From assembly GCA_018902385.1 (NCBI GenBank), contig JABSSW010000029.1, positions 124,001 through 188,000 of the forward strand: a stretch of 64,000 nt of DNA, given 5' to 3'. The translations under genes were made by a program, and so were the position numbers. The notes under the pieces were generated by a model. That model was not told the DNA's origin, made no database searches, and saw nothing but the letters and a program-made list of their open reading frames with translations. Positions 1-10,863 of the stretch are shown here, one piece after another. Every line of letters begins with the position of its first letter. The first letter of the stretch is position 1. This DNA is from Physcia stellaris. Lineage: Eukaryota > Ascomycota > Lecanoromycetes > Caliciales > Physciaceae.

Positions 1-2857
1 TGTGTTCAACTCTAGCCAGATTGGTACCCTCGGCCGAGGATACGATATCGTCTTCAGTGGACTGTGCGTTACTGATGTACATGAACTGCGGCCGTTAATT
101 GCTGCTTTGTCCAGAGGTCTGTGGGGACGACTTTTGATTACCTGTTCCAGGTTGAGTCCGTGCAGAGGGGCATCTATGCCCGTTTCGCTCATGAGAAAGT
201 CATGATATATGATTGGTATATCGTCTTTCGTTAACTGAACATCTGTAACAATGAGCATACAAATGACGGGTCTTGCAGCTGATCACAATACCAAACTGTA
301 TTCTCTTTAGTGTAAATTTCATAAAAGCTCACATGTCACTTGCCTCGATATACGTCGCTCCCAGTTTCTTGGCTGATAAGAACGACTGAAATCAATTAGC
401 ATTTGAATACTGGTGAATCGCTAACGCAGTTACTGCTATAGTATTCTCTCCAATTTGTAATTGCCTGCGTCCAGGGTCGTTCTCTCCAATCCCTACATCA
501 ACTGTTAGTCATTGCAGTCTCTTTTCACTCGTAGATGAGACTCCGACTCGCCTCGATGCCCAATGATCGGAGGACCGTCCGGACTTGGGAAGGACTGTTT
601 TTGTTGGATCACTCGCTTGGGGTCAGGGTGCGGAAAAGGTGTCATTATTAGAAGATAGAACGTAACAGTGCCAATGAATTCAAGAGTTTCCTTGTGGAGG
701 ATAGGGATCGTGAAGTTTCTGATCAGGCTCTCGCGCGTAGAACCTAAGCCCTGCTTTAGACTATCCAGCAACGCAACGGCGCTACCGATGAAGGAATCGC
801 CGGTGTGCCCAGATGTCTTCGAGTGGTAAATGTCAAAGGCAAGCTTAAAATTCTTTGCATCGTCGGTCACAAAGCGGTATGGTTTATTCGCCATATCCTC
901 GAGAATGGGTAGTTGAGTGACATGGCTGGTTCGGTCTCCATTGACAGCCCGAATTCTGACTTGGTAATCTGCTTCGCACTGTGGATCGTAGGCATCAGGC
1001 CACACGTTAGAAGTCATGTCTACCCCAGTGACCGGCTTGTATGTGTCAAGAGCGCCAAGATTCACGAATATCTGACTTTGATTAGGAGAAGTCTCCGGAA
1101 CGTGGTACTCGTGGAGGTTTGCAGTGAGACCGTACTTGGCAAGAGGCAGCTCAGGTGGAAAATCAGTCAGATGCCCTTGATTTAGGTGTTCTTCAGTGAA
1201 GTTTTGGAGCTTTTTCGCGGTTGGAAGCCAACCTCTGAATGCTGCGTGGTCTTTGGCGTACCAGCCAAGATCATCCTGCGTCATCGGATTGGCCCCTGCC
1301 TGAAGTAGATACTCTACGATTGGTAGATCGCCAATGGCAGAAGCTAATATCAGAGGTGTCCATCCATAAATGGCTTCCCGAGCGTTGAGTGTGATCCCAG
1401 CCTTAGCTTCGAGGATCTCCACTACATATTCCAACTTACGTGATCGTACAGCATTGTGAAGCGGTGTGTTTCCATGGTCGTCTGCGTACATGATATCTAT
1501 GCTAGCCCTACTCAGAAGGCGGACAACGGCAATAGATTCTAAACGAAGAGCGTTGTTCAAATAATGCCCCGAAAGTACAAAGTCTTGAGCGAATTGCAGG
1601 ACTTGGCTCCTAGTTGACTCCATCTGACGACGATGATCCTCTAATAAGAGATTGACGACCGCAGCATTGCTAGTTAAGACCGCTTGATCCAAGGGAGTAA
1701 GTCCGTCTTCGTCCGGGGTAAGTGCAGGGGTAGCCGATTCCGCAGAGTGAGTGCTCTCGATACCTCCCATACACGCGAGTATTTCTTCGCAAACTTTGAG
1801 GAGATCGTATTGCACGGCGTAGTGCAGTGGGATTTTTCCAAAAGAGTCCTTAGTCTGGAGGGCCCTGCGGATCCTCGGTCCTAGGTTAGTGATGACATCT
1901 ACGAGCTGGTCAGCGGCCTTTGTAGGGGTGCAAATTGGTAATGTCGTCTTCGACTTTCCGACCTGTCGATAACCACCCCCTAGTATCTGCCTCCGTCCTA
2001 TCTTCTTTATCAACTGATGAATGTGGTCGCCAAAATCCTTTAGCGATCCGATATAGGACAGCAAGCTTGCGGTACAGGACTGCGACCCCTTAAGGACCGA
2101 GAAATGCAGTGTCTCGAAAAGATAGAGTGTCCAGCCATTTTCATTTCTTACCGAGCTACTCTGACATTGTTTGAGCTGCTTATCCATGCCAAGAGTGTCG
2201 TCTCGTTCAATCATAGCGAATGCATTCATCAAAGGCATTTGAAACAGCTTTTCGTCCATGTACTTTCGTCGGAGAAGTGCCATGTGTGTTGTTGCGGCAT
2301 TGTGACTCCTGTTCCGCAGCTTTTTCTTGTCAAGCCAGTCATTGATATGACTTAGATTTGCGACAGATGCTGTCCGGAGATCAATGTCAGCAGTGGAAAC
2401 TGCGAGATCGGCTTGAAATTTGACAAGAGCTCCAAGTATCTTATCGAAATTGACAACCCAATACCATAACAAGCGCTTTAAGAAAACGCGCAGCTCGATA
2501 AATGCTGCTTCGAGGTCTGCAGCTTCGAGCTCACCGGCAGAGTCCAGATCCGTAATACTTTCAATGCCAAAATCACCGTACAATGAGTTCAGTCTCCGGC
2601 CAAAGTTTTCATACTTAGCTTTGTAGAACGACCTCGCTTTCGACAGATTCTGCTGTAGGGATGCTTGGAATTCTGGATCGCTGTTAGACTCGAAAAGGTG
2701 GGCATTTTTCAGGCAGACCTGTCAGCTTTGCATCATGCTCTTGATCCGCGTCTTGGCTCTTTGCGACTTTATAGAGCTTTTTCAGGGTTTGATAATCTAT
2801 ATAGAATGGCGCCCACTCCAAGACCTCATACCGGTGCAGATTACGCCCGAGTTTCAT
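1..2857 (-). CDS. PHO81: NUC-2/PHO81-like phosphate sensor (SPX-ankyrin-GDPD), 3' end cut by window
   Basis: Family role: cyclin-dependent kinase inhibitor of the phosphate-starvation pathway; the SPX domain senses inositol pyrophosphates. Model: complement(<1..85, 142..242, 340..385, 434..492, 552..2718, 2768..2857). Seen: an SPX start MKLGRNLHRYEVLEW with YIDYQTLKKLYK, then FYKAKYENFGRRL, ankyrin repeats at about residues 320-535, a C2-like stretch, and the start of a glycerophosphodiesterase-like domain with GHRGIGEN, LQIGENTIASF, VQLTKDDIPIIYHDF and SETGID. The intron at 493..551 must use a GC donor (GCGAGT) to keep GHRGIGEN in frame. Introns 386..433 and 86..141 are ordinary. The 243..339 donor is weak (GTGACA). 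The first intron (2719..2767) is the least certain: without it the SPX region carries a one-base frameshift. The family is clear; the exact 5' structure is not. Confidence 0.88.
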
Positions 2858-3442
2858 GATTCACCATGTACGACCATTCAACCCTGGCGGAAACTGGTGT
2901 ACCTGAGAAAGTTCCAGTCGCCCCACAATTGCAGGTTTTGAGCAACCTAGGTTTATTCGTTCAAGATACGTGATCACGAATGCGGAAGATGAAAGGATAT
3001 TGAAAGGTGAAAGGAACTGATGATTCGCAAATCGTGCCCAGCCCAAGTCGGGAAAAGGATTTTGCCCAGACTTCTAAGCAAGGAGTCAGCTGTGGCTCAA
3101 GATCAACCGAGAGACAAATTTGCCTGAAGTGTAGTTTGATGAAGCATCAAACATGGATTGATTCTTGTCCTTGGACAAGTTTGATTAGAGCGTGCTAAGA
3201 CATTGGGAACCAATTGATCAGATCTTAAGCTGAAACCCATGTGAATGGACCACTTGTGCATTCACAGGGGTCACCGAGCTGAAGTGAATGGAGGTCGACG
3301 ATGAGGTACCTTAAGGCACAAGCCATCACGCGCCGATGCTATTCACCTCGGAAGGCTTCATCCGCGTCTCCCAGAAACCGTAATCGGCGACAGTCGACCA
3401 CGTTGGCTCCGGAATTAGCGAAGGCACGAGACACATCGAAAC
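2858..3442. other. intergenic, no gene recognised
   Basis: This stretch is upstream of the NUC-2-like gene and before the ankyrin remnant. Short open frames on both strands have no recognisable domain or convincing start. It should contain the NUC-2 promoter, but I could not pick a specific site. Confidence 0.5.
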
Positions 3443-4403
3443 ATGGATCCTCTCTCTGTCACTGCAAGCGCGATCGCCGTCGCCACTCTTGCCACTTCTA
3501 CCAGTCAACTTTTCGCAGAGAAGCCTAGCCACCTTGTGTTGGCCGGTCGAAGTTTTCTTTGTGCAAAACATTGCCTGGTCGTTTCTATGCCTTGGGCAAT
3601 GACTCCGGTAAGGGGCCCAATGGTGCAAACCGTACAAAGAAGATTCTGCACTGCACTGCACCATGGAAATTTGGTAGCAAACCGTACGGGCGAGGCCTCG
3701 CACTGCACGGTATCACGAAATTGGTAATGCACCGACAGTTTGCATAATGCACCGATAGTTGGCATAGCGTACGAGTAATGCAATTTTCACAATTTCTTGA
3801 AATCGCGTGTTTGACGCGTGTTTTGTTGCATAATCTGAGGCGCAAAATTTGTGCACAATCGAAAAAGTTTTTAATTTATATATAACCCTAATTTCTCTAG
3901 GGTTGTAAACTGAAGAAAACCTGCTCAAATCGTTACGACTCATTGCACTGTACGGCACCATCCCCCAAACTCCCTCTTGGCTTTGGGGTAGACGTGGAGA
4001 ACCAGCGGCCTAGAGATTGTAACCTCCCTAACCATGCGGCTCGAAAGGACAAGTAAGCTTCGCGGTTCTGCTTCTCAAATACGGCGCCGACATCAACGCC
4101 ACAACAACCCCTGGTCAGACTCCACCCACTACCGCTATCAGTCATAATAGCCATGAGGTCCTTCGGCTATTACTCAACCGATGGTCCGAGTACAGCGAAT
4201 GTCCTCGCCTTAAGGGGACGCAACTGCTACAATCTGCGGTAATGTATATTTACATTCGGATCACTGAAATCTAGAAAGTCACCAACCATTTCGCGCTCAG
4301 CTATGACAAAGGTTACGTCGCTGCTGATTTTGCGACACGCTTGCGCGAACGATGGGATGTCAGTGAAAAGCTAACCAGCGCCTTTGAAGAGCCCATCTCG
4401 TGA
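3443..4403 (+). pseudogene. ankyrin/STAND-type gene remnant, interrupted
   Basis: The first 20 residues, MDPLSVTASAIAVATLATST, match the usual opening of fungal STAND/ankyrin proteins. The frame then collapses at a 342 bp inverted-repeat element (3620..3961). From about 4035 a second open piece encodes VLLLKYGADINA followed by SHEVLRLLLN, a typical ankyrin unit. A possible 36 bp intron (4239..4274) joins it to a C-terminal end finishing at TGA 4401..4403. No single frame connects the parts and most repeats are missing, so I read it as a dead gene. Such proteins are often linked to non-self recognition in fungi, but this copy has no NTPase core. A short real gene using only the 3' part is possible. 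Confidence 0.6.
3620..3961. mobile_element. putative MITE-like inverted-repeat insertion
   Basis: The ends resemble each other in inverted orientation: ATGGTGCAAACCGTAC at the left, and ATGGTGCCGTACAGTGC when the right end is read on the minus strand. The interior has many GCACTGCAC-type motifs and a TA-rich centre, as in hAT-like non-autonomous elements with subterminal repeats. It sits inside the ankyrin remnant. No clear target-site duplication was found, so class and exact limits are inference. Confidence 0.4.
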
Positions 4404-6145
4404 TGAGTTTCAATGTGTACCATGGCAATGCCGAAAATGTACCAAACGAACTAGGAGCTTTAAAACTATCGAATAACTTAGGCTCACCAAGTAGCTAGAG
4501 GATTACAATGTAGGTTCCCGGTGTTCACACCTACCACTTTGGTAGACACACCTGCGGATTCGGTATATCTCTGTAGGACGAGGCATGCTGGGGTGGAGTG
4601 AAGAACGCTGGAACGATGGAAGAGACATGTGCGGGACAAGCTACATGTGCGGGACAAGCTTTAAAGAAAACCGCCAACTGATCACACCGGCATCTGTCTT
4701 CCCTGATTTCCGACATTCGTATCGTCAGAGTAAGCATTCTGGAAAAAGTCATAGCCTTAGAGATGACTAGCCTCGATGTCATAACCAAAAAGCACCAGTC
4801 AGTCGCCCAAAGTCATGACTCAGGACACATATACTGACTCTGCGGCCGCTTTAGCGCTCCATAGCTTCTTCCATATAAACCCATTAAATCTTTTTCTTCC
4901 TCGCTCAAGTTCCTCACTCCTCAAATACAACTCACAGAATCACCCGCTTAGCAATATCATCCATCATCAGCATTGAAACGAACTTGCACATACACAACTT
5001 TGCACATCAAACCCTCTTCATAATCCTCAGACCCGTAAACGTCGGACAGAGATAAGTCATTGTACACCCTATACGACATGGTATACTCATACTGGGGATG
5101 GACGTGCTGCCAAGATCCAAGTCAGCATCTTAACTTGGTCTCTGATCGCCCAAGTCGATATTGGTGCCTATTCTGCGGGCATTCAAGATGTCAGAATTGC
5201 GAGCTGGAGTTTAACTATTGATGGGCGTTGCATGCACATGTGAGAGTGTCAGGAGGGTGTTTGGACACGAAGGTCCTGAGAAGGCAGGCATAGAGGGACG
5301 CCATCCTATCTATGATTGAAATACATCTCGCAGATCTGCGAGATGTGATGAGTGGGATGAGCGTACTCGGTCATCAGCAGGCTTGCGGATTTTGCATGCT
5401 CTTTGCCTGCTATATTTCTTTCAGGGGATTATGATGCAATGATCATGTACCTGTCATAAAGGGTTGATAGTTCCTCCGGAATCCTTGACACGAAAAAATT
5501 AAAGATCCTGTGCATCTTACTTCTGCAATGTTGGACTGCTGCAGCTGGCAGCTGGTCATGTCAGGAGCTTACCTTACGTATGCTTGGCGCAGTCCCTATT
5601 TCCAGCCCTCGAGGAGTGTATGAAATTCAAGGCCTCATGGAGCAACAAAAGCAAAGTTACAAAAGCATCGTATGAGAATGTGATTACCTCATGGCTTAAT
5701 GACCTGTAAGGGGGAAAGAGGGGCGGGAAGAGTGAAGCACCCATTGAAGATCGGGATGAGTAGGATTTCGCCGCATATGGAGGTGGGCTCTCTACTGAAG
5801 ATCTGAAGAACTAGGTCGGACCGCCGCGGCTGGGGTGGGCACGCTGGGAATCTGATTGACTGTTTTTGCCGCGTATGGGGATGGGCACCTGTCGAAATAA
5901 GAATTGAGGAGGCGGACTGAGGAAGTAGATCTAAATGCCGCACATGGAAGTGTGAGCACCTGGAATCGACCAAGGAAAAACGGACCTCGAGTGCTGGAAG
6001 TCCGGGGTGCCTAACCGGTGAAAATGACGGACTGAAAATGGTATGCCAGTACGTCCGCGTACGGACATGGAGATGTGGGTCAAGATAATACGCTAAGCTT
6101 TATATGAAAGGCAAAGCGAGGCTTGGCACGTTGTCAAACCTACAT
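4404..6145. other. gene-poor stretch with one 18 bp tandem repeat
   Basis: I recognise no gene. An 18 bp unit (ACATGTGCGGGACAAGCT) occurs twice head to tail at 4625..4642 and 4643..4660. Around 5760-6070, loosely similar purine-rich phrases (variants of CGCATATGGAGGTGGGC) recur about every 60-100 bases, possibly an old tandem array. The 94-codon minus-strand open frame at 5689..5973 crosses these phrases and looks like chance. Confidence 0.4.
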
Positions 6146-6514
6146 GTAAATATCACTCCTTGCACCTCCACCTCCATAGAAAAAGCAATAATAATGATGC
6201 AGTCACGATATTCGAACGCCTGAGTGGCCAACACTCCAATCAAAAAGTCGGATTTTTCTAAACAACGCTAGCCGTGAGGCTGGGTATCTTCGCTATTCAA
6301 AATAAAGAAAAACAACGTTAAGAACCCGCATGCGAATACCACTTCTAGCACCTCCAACTTCATAGAACAAGCAATGAAAATGATCTTCTAACGCCTGGGT
6401 GGCCAACACTCCAGTCCAAAAGTCAAGTTTTTAAACAACGCTAGCCGTGAGGCTGGGTATCTTCGCTGTTCGCGTCAAAAGCATAAAAAAACCAAAACAA
6501 CGTTAAAAAACCCA
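6146..6514 (+). repeat. tandem duplication, two units of about 185 bp
   Basis: Unit 1 is about 6146..6329 and unit 2 about 6330..6514. Both contain GTGGCCAACACTCCA, then ACAACGCTAGCCGTGAGGCT followed by GGGTATCTTCGCT, and both end in ACAACGTTAA. The differences include transversions and small indels, so this is an ordinary ageing duplication rather than hypermutation. No coding role is seen. Confidence 0.75.
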
Positions 6515-6540
6515 CGCGATTGTATGGCGTATACCCCAGC

Positions 6541-6655
6541 AGACCTCCGATTACCAGACTTGGGACGGAATCAGAAGATGACGTTCTCCTCATGGCATCT
6601 TCATATGCTTTGTGCCAAAGACGGGCACGCGGCTTGTCATGAATGGCTGTATTAG
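6541..6655 (+). repeat. dispersed short repeat, copy D
   Basis: This shares ACGGAATCAGAA, TCATATGCTTTGTGCC and AAAGACGGG with copies near 10.1, 36.7, 44.6 and 50.7 kb. The flanks carry complementary ACCCG/CGGGT-type blocks in the better copies. It overlaps the tail of a weak minus-strand ORF. Confidence 0.55.
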
Positions 6656-6681
6656 AAGCGATGCATGGAGGCAGAGTCCTA

Positions 6682-8161
6682 TCAAGATGATTGTGTGATG
6701 GGTCGTGACTGCGCGTTCCGGTCCTGTGAAACCGCATTTTCTCGGCGTAGTCGCTCCTCGATCTGGTGGCGCTCTTCGAGTCTCGTATGGGCGAGAGCTT
6801 CTGCTGCTCTCTGTTTGTAGTGTGCATGGTAGGCACATAGGCAGAGACTAAGACTGAATGTGGGGAGGGAAAAGCGGAAAAGCTCGTCGAGGAGCGAAGC
6901 TTCGGCTTGCCCGGTCTGCAAAACTTGTGTGACACAGTAATTCATTATCAAACCAAGGAAGATAAGCAAGGCGAAATATCTGAGACAACTTAGCAAGCGA
7001 TCGATGAAAAATTCGAGCTGTACTGAGTATGGACGGGAAACATTGGTTGACTCACCCTTGGCCCATTTGGAACTTCCGAAATGTCACGTCGCCATAGAAG
7101 ACTATGAAGTAAAGGGCAAGGCTTTTCAGTCTTTTAAAGGATTAGCGGCTATCGATGATGGAGGATGCATCATGCTCACGTCCACAGAACCGCCGGCGGT
7201 GTCTGGGCATCTCCCGAAGCTACCAGGCTCAGGTAGTTAAACACTAGTGCCATTGCACCTGGCATCCGCGATGTGCTATGAGGTTTCGAGAAATGCGTAA
7301 CCCCAGCAGCAAAGATGAGACCCAAAAATGGCGAAGGCCATCCCGAGATTGATGGTAGCCCAGGTCCGCCTGGCCAGCCGGGATTGTTCGGGGGTTCTTC
7401 AGGGTCCATGGGTAAGGCTGATGCTACTTGGAAGAAGCTTCCCAAACAAAGCATTGGAAGGAGCTTTCCCAAACCTGCTAATCGTGCGGGTATTTTTCCA
7501 TTTAGCATCTGTCTAACACATTGATACGACAAATCGCCGGCCAGCTCTTTCAGCGTCGAGGGAGTCCAATCATAGATCCATTTGCCGAGCAAGTTGGCAT
7601 CGAAACAACTTCCGAGTAACAAGAGAGGTTTCTCCGTCGGATCCCAATTACGCAAGGAGTATCCTGCTCGGATGTCCATATTGATGTATTTCGTGGATTC
7701 GCTTGGTCCCTTAGTATCACCCTGGCGCCGAGACGCCATTGGCCCATGGCTCTTCCTACCATTACCTGGTTCTGAGGATGTAGAAAAAGGTACGTAATCG
7801 GTGTGAGAGCTCCGACGTTGTGCACGTGGCGAAGAGTTGACAGCTTTTGAATAAGGACTGGGCGATCTCACACTAGAGTAACGCTCCTGCGTGTATTTAT
7901 CGATGCTCTGATATTGTGGGGGTCGTCGTAGCCGTAGGCGTTTTGGGAAGAGGTAGAATAGTAGCTGAGTCTGTTTGCGGAGGAGAAACGAGAATGTCTG
8001 GCTGGTTTGGCATCGAGCTTTGAGTACCGAGTCGGACGGTCACTGTACGTGTAAATGGAACTGTAGCCGTACTTGGGCGGTGGGTGTTTGGCTGAATCCT
8101 TGGTCTCGTACCTGTACTCGTAGTACTTATACTCCGACGGCGGAGCGGTGTAGCTGTACAT
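6682..8161 (-). pseudogene. broken gene with NWDPTEKP domain and membrane tail
   Basis: Three minus-strand pieces look like one gene. 8161 to about 7920 encodes a Tyr/Ser-rich start (MYSYTAPPSEYKYYEYRYE). 7920-7176 encodes GYSLRNWDPTEKP, LLLLGSCFDANLLGKWIYDW and a Pro/Gly-rich hydrophobic region. 6996-6682 encodes two hydrophobic segments and an Arg/Glu-rich tail. NWDPTEKP-(I/L)LLLGS-FDAN-LGKWIYDWT is a conserved signature I know from fungal proteins of unknown function. The first two pieces are out of frame across a run of five Cs at 7918..7922: a one-base shift lets ...GYDD continue as PQYQSIDKYTQERYSS. The piece after WIYDWT departs from the family. Either a recent frameshift or a homopolymer sequencing error is possible; the 3' splicing is unresolved. 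Confidence 0.5.
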
Positions 8162-8347
8162 TATGTAATGTAAGCTCGTAGCTAGTTGGTCATAGGTACG
8201 TGTATATGGACAGTGTAGCTGGCGCAATGACTTCGGCCGCGAAGTGATGCATTCCTTTTGCGGTCGATTTGTCTGGAAAGGAAGCTGTTGCAAATTCCGG
8301 AGTCAGGATGCCAGACTGGGGTAAGCGTTGAGTTGTAAAATATCTCT

Positions 8348-8665
8348 CTATGTCTTAGGTACAGCTCCAGAAGAAATCTGGATGAGGAAATGATTGCTCC
8401 GAAAAGAGCTACAGCTGCAGCTTCTCCGAGCGGTGACGTCGTCTGAAGCTTCTTTTATGATAAGAGATGGCTTCAGATGGATTGGGTACTCGGTAAACGA
8501 TATGGTGTGATCGCAGATGGGATTTGAACAAGATTTGACGAGTTGGAAGGAGTGTTCAGGTGGTCGGAGGATGGGATGAAGAATGAAGGTCAGTGAAGGT
8601 TGAGCAGAATCAGGCTCAAGGCCAAGAACTGCGCAGCACAGCCCCTGCCAAGAAGACGGTGGCAA
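8348..8665 (-). CDS. weak hypothetical ORF, 105 codons
   Basis: An open frame without recognisable domain, signal peptide or membrane segment. It lies upstream of the broken NWDPTEKP gene and before the ORF at 8856. Codon content is unremarkable and it may be chance; listed because it is the only frame of any length in this gap. Confidence 0.12.
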   Translation of the reverse strand: MPPSSWQGLCCAVLGLEPDSAQPSLTFILHPILRPPEHSFQLVKSCSNPICDHTISFTEYPIHLKPSLIIKEASDDVTARRSCSCSSFRSNHFLIQISSGAVPKT

Positions 8666-8855
8666 TTCTTATGCGGACGACCGCTCGCATCTTCCATCTT
8701 TTGACTATCTGCTAGCCATCCTCACAAATGCTTGACTCAGTTCGGAATTATCCTCTTTCGTCCTCACGGCATAAAATGTCTGACAGCCCGCCAGCTCCAT
8801 CAAAATTGACCGTTCGACATTGACACCACAATTACCCACTCGCTGATCCTACGCC

Positions 8856-9245
8856 ATGGAAGGCATCCAAACCTTCATCCATTCGACCCCTTCATCATCC
8901 TGGTTCCAAGAAGATGTGCTGGAGAGTACCTCCGCAATCCGTACATGTCTGGCGGCTTTCGTGCAAATTGCAAGCGCCGCCGCAATCACTTGTTATAATC
9001 CAGAACACCGATCCGTTGAAAGGACCTTACATATCCCTCATATTGAAAGCGAGGTAGCTGGCATCGCTCAAAGTCAAGGATCTTTACTCATTCAGATCAC
9101 AGTTAACCCTACCGAGGAACACGACGCAACCTTCTTCCCGACGGGTCTTGCCACAACCTCCTTTACCGCTAGCTTCCGTAAGTGTTCATACAGCCTGCAA
9201 AGCGCACATGCGCAGCTACGATCAGTCTTCGTGACAACTCGCTGA
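8856..9245 (+). CDS. hypothetical protein, possibly spliced
   Basis: Starts at ATG in a good context (GCCATGG). It encodes about 107 residues up to TASF, where a strong donor GTAAGT occurs (9180). Splicing to the acceptor ending at about 9260 would end the protein soon after with LQQHVQHPQSLG. Unspliced, it stops at 9245. No domain is recognised. The next frame (9273..9653) begins just after that acceptor but is in a different phase, so I could not join them. Confidence 0.3.
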   Translation: MEGIQTFIHSTPSSSWFQEDVLESTSAIRTCLAAFVQIASAAAITCYNPEHRSVERTLHIPHIESEVAGIAQSQGSLLIQITVNPTEEHDATFFPTGLATTSFTASFRKCSYSLQSAHAQLRSVFVTTR

Positions 9246-9272
9246 TATCCGTGCTTCTAGTCCTTCAGCAAC

Positions 9273-9653
9273 ATGTCCAGCATCCACAGAGTCTGGGCTG
9301 ATCAATACTGCCGGTCCCTTCCTTCGCCTTTACAAGATCCCTCACTTATTACCTACTCCGTCAACGTCGTCTTATACCTTTTTGCGCTTCTGACCATTTA
9401 CGATCTATACACCGATAAGTGGAAGATAACGACACGTCGTACCCTGGCGGTCGGCACATCGCTAGCTGTTCTGGCCTCCATCGCTACCACAGAAAAAGTC
9501 AGTCCTCATTCAATATTATGGCTCGCCTTTCCTTTGGGAAGTCTTGTGATGTCGGCTATCGCTGTCATGAATTACATGGAAAGGGTAAGATGGCAGAGAA
9601 GAACGAGAAACCGGGACAGCCGTTGGGAGACTAAGAACGAGCTGGAAAGGTGA
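9273..9653 (+). CDS. hypothetical small membrane protein
   Basis: 126 codons with three hydrophobic stretches (around VNVVLYLFALLTIYDL, AVGTSLAVLASIA and ILWLAFPLGSLVMSAIAV) and a basic tail (ERVRWQRRTRNRDSRW). The pattern suggests an integral membrane protein with a charged C-terminal end. No family is recognised. It could be the second exon of the ORF at 8856 if an unseen splice corrects the phase. Confidence 0.35.
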   Translation: MSSIHRVWADQYCRSLPSPLQDPSLITYSVNVVLYLFALLTIYDLYTDKWKITTRRTLAVGTSLAVLASIATTEKVSPHSILWLAFPLGSLVMSAIAVMNYMERVRWQRRTRNRDSRWETKNELER

Positions 9654-10863
9654 TATATTGGCAGTCCAAAGGCAAGGCCAAGAGTCAAAATCGTCAATGC
9701 TTCACCCGGAGTTTTAGGGGGAATATGGAGTTCTCATGGACCAGGCAGTGATACCCTTATATTTGCATTCTGTACTTGGAGCGAGTTCTGGCGATCTACC
9801 CTTATCCTCGCATTAGGTTTTGATCTAGAATTGACGAGAACATCTTACAAGTCCTCGAATCGCTATTTGCTCTATTCTGGTACGATCGTTAGTGACGTCA
9901 ACACGTTACCCTTCCCAAGAGTAAGGAAACTTTCTTAATCCTATATAGCAAGCCTTTGCGTGGAGCACGAGGCGGCAAACTATCACAAGTCTATTTAGTA
10001 TATTCAATCAAGCACCAAGTGATTTCCTTTTCCAACACACAACCTAGTGGACCTACGATTACCCGACTTCGGACGGAATCAGAACACTTCTGTAATTTCT
10101 TAGGTCATAATCATATCCTCTGTGCCAAAGACGGGTACGCAAGAGAACATCACTGACTATGTATATATGAGAGACAAGATTGCATCACGGGATATACTCA
10201 GATTGGCTAGCGCACTGCACGTATACGAAATCAAATAAAGCAGACAAGACTCTCAGTCGATCACCGCAAGGACTTCCATAATCCCGAGACCATTTATTCA
10301 TAGGATAAGCAGCAAGCGAGCAAATATGAGTCTCTAACCAATGAGTTGAACGCATACCCGCGCCAAAGGAGAAGAGCTGAAAGCGTTGAGGCTGCTCCAG
10401 GCTCGAAAGTTGCTGAGATCTTTTTCGCGTTCAGGCTTTGGGCTCTCAGAACCCCCACGGCTCTGGTATTCGCGATTTTATCAAAAGACTTTTGTTTCAT
10501 CCATAGCATGAGTTGCTTGCGATCTTGCTGTTACTGGGTGTAGTGAGCAGTGGAATAGACAGTGAGGTTTCTCTTGAAGTTACAAGGAACTTTTGATGGG
10601 TTGTAGCAAGTACATCGAAGCAAGTGAAGGAGTGGAGGATCTCGGTGGCCGGCATGACCAGTAGAAGTCTTGGAAGAAAAGAGCTTGATTGCGAGTTTTC
10701 CTTGTAGTGTTCGATGTCTCGGTCTCAATCATAATGGATGTAATAAAGTCTAAAAGTTCTATTAAAGTCCCAAAAGTACACTCTGTTATTGAAATGCCAA
10801 TTCTAAGATAAAACGCAGACCCAGTACGGTAAAGTGACTTCGACTCCAGGATACCCGTCTGTA
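9654..10863. other. intergenic; one dispersed repeat copy, no gene
   Basis: No coding sequence is recognised. Copy E of the dispersed repeat lies at 10050..10145. The remaining open frames are short and featureless. The 3' end of the AAA ATPase gene abuts it at 10864. Confidence 0.45.
10050..10145 (+). repeat. dispersed short repeat, copy E
   Basis: Contains GATTACCCGACTTCGGACGG at the left and CTGTGCCAAAGACGGGTACGC-like sequence at the right. The ACCCG/CGGGT blocks form a potential inverted pair. Closest to copy D at 6.6 kb. Confidence 0.55.

Noticed and set aside
3885-3905. AACCCTAA near a TA-rich stretch, reminiscent of telomere repeat
   Set aside because: Only one unit is present and it lies inside a small inverted-repeat element, so it is not telomeric.
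5689-5973. 94-codon minus-strand frame
   Set aside because: Overlaps loosely repeated purine-rich phrases and lacks any protein-like feature.
8510-8540. Sequence resembling a tRNA T-loop (reverse of GTTCAAATCCCA)
   Set aside because: Neither the T stem nor an acceptor stem can be formed around it.
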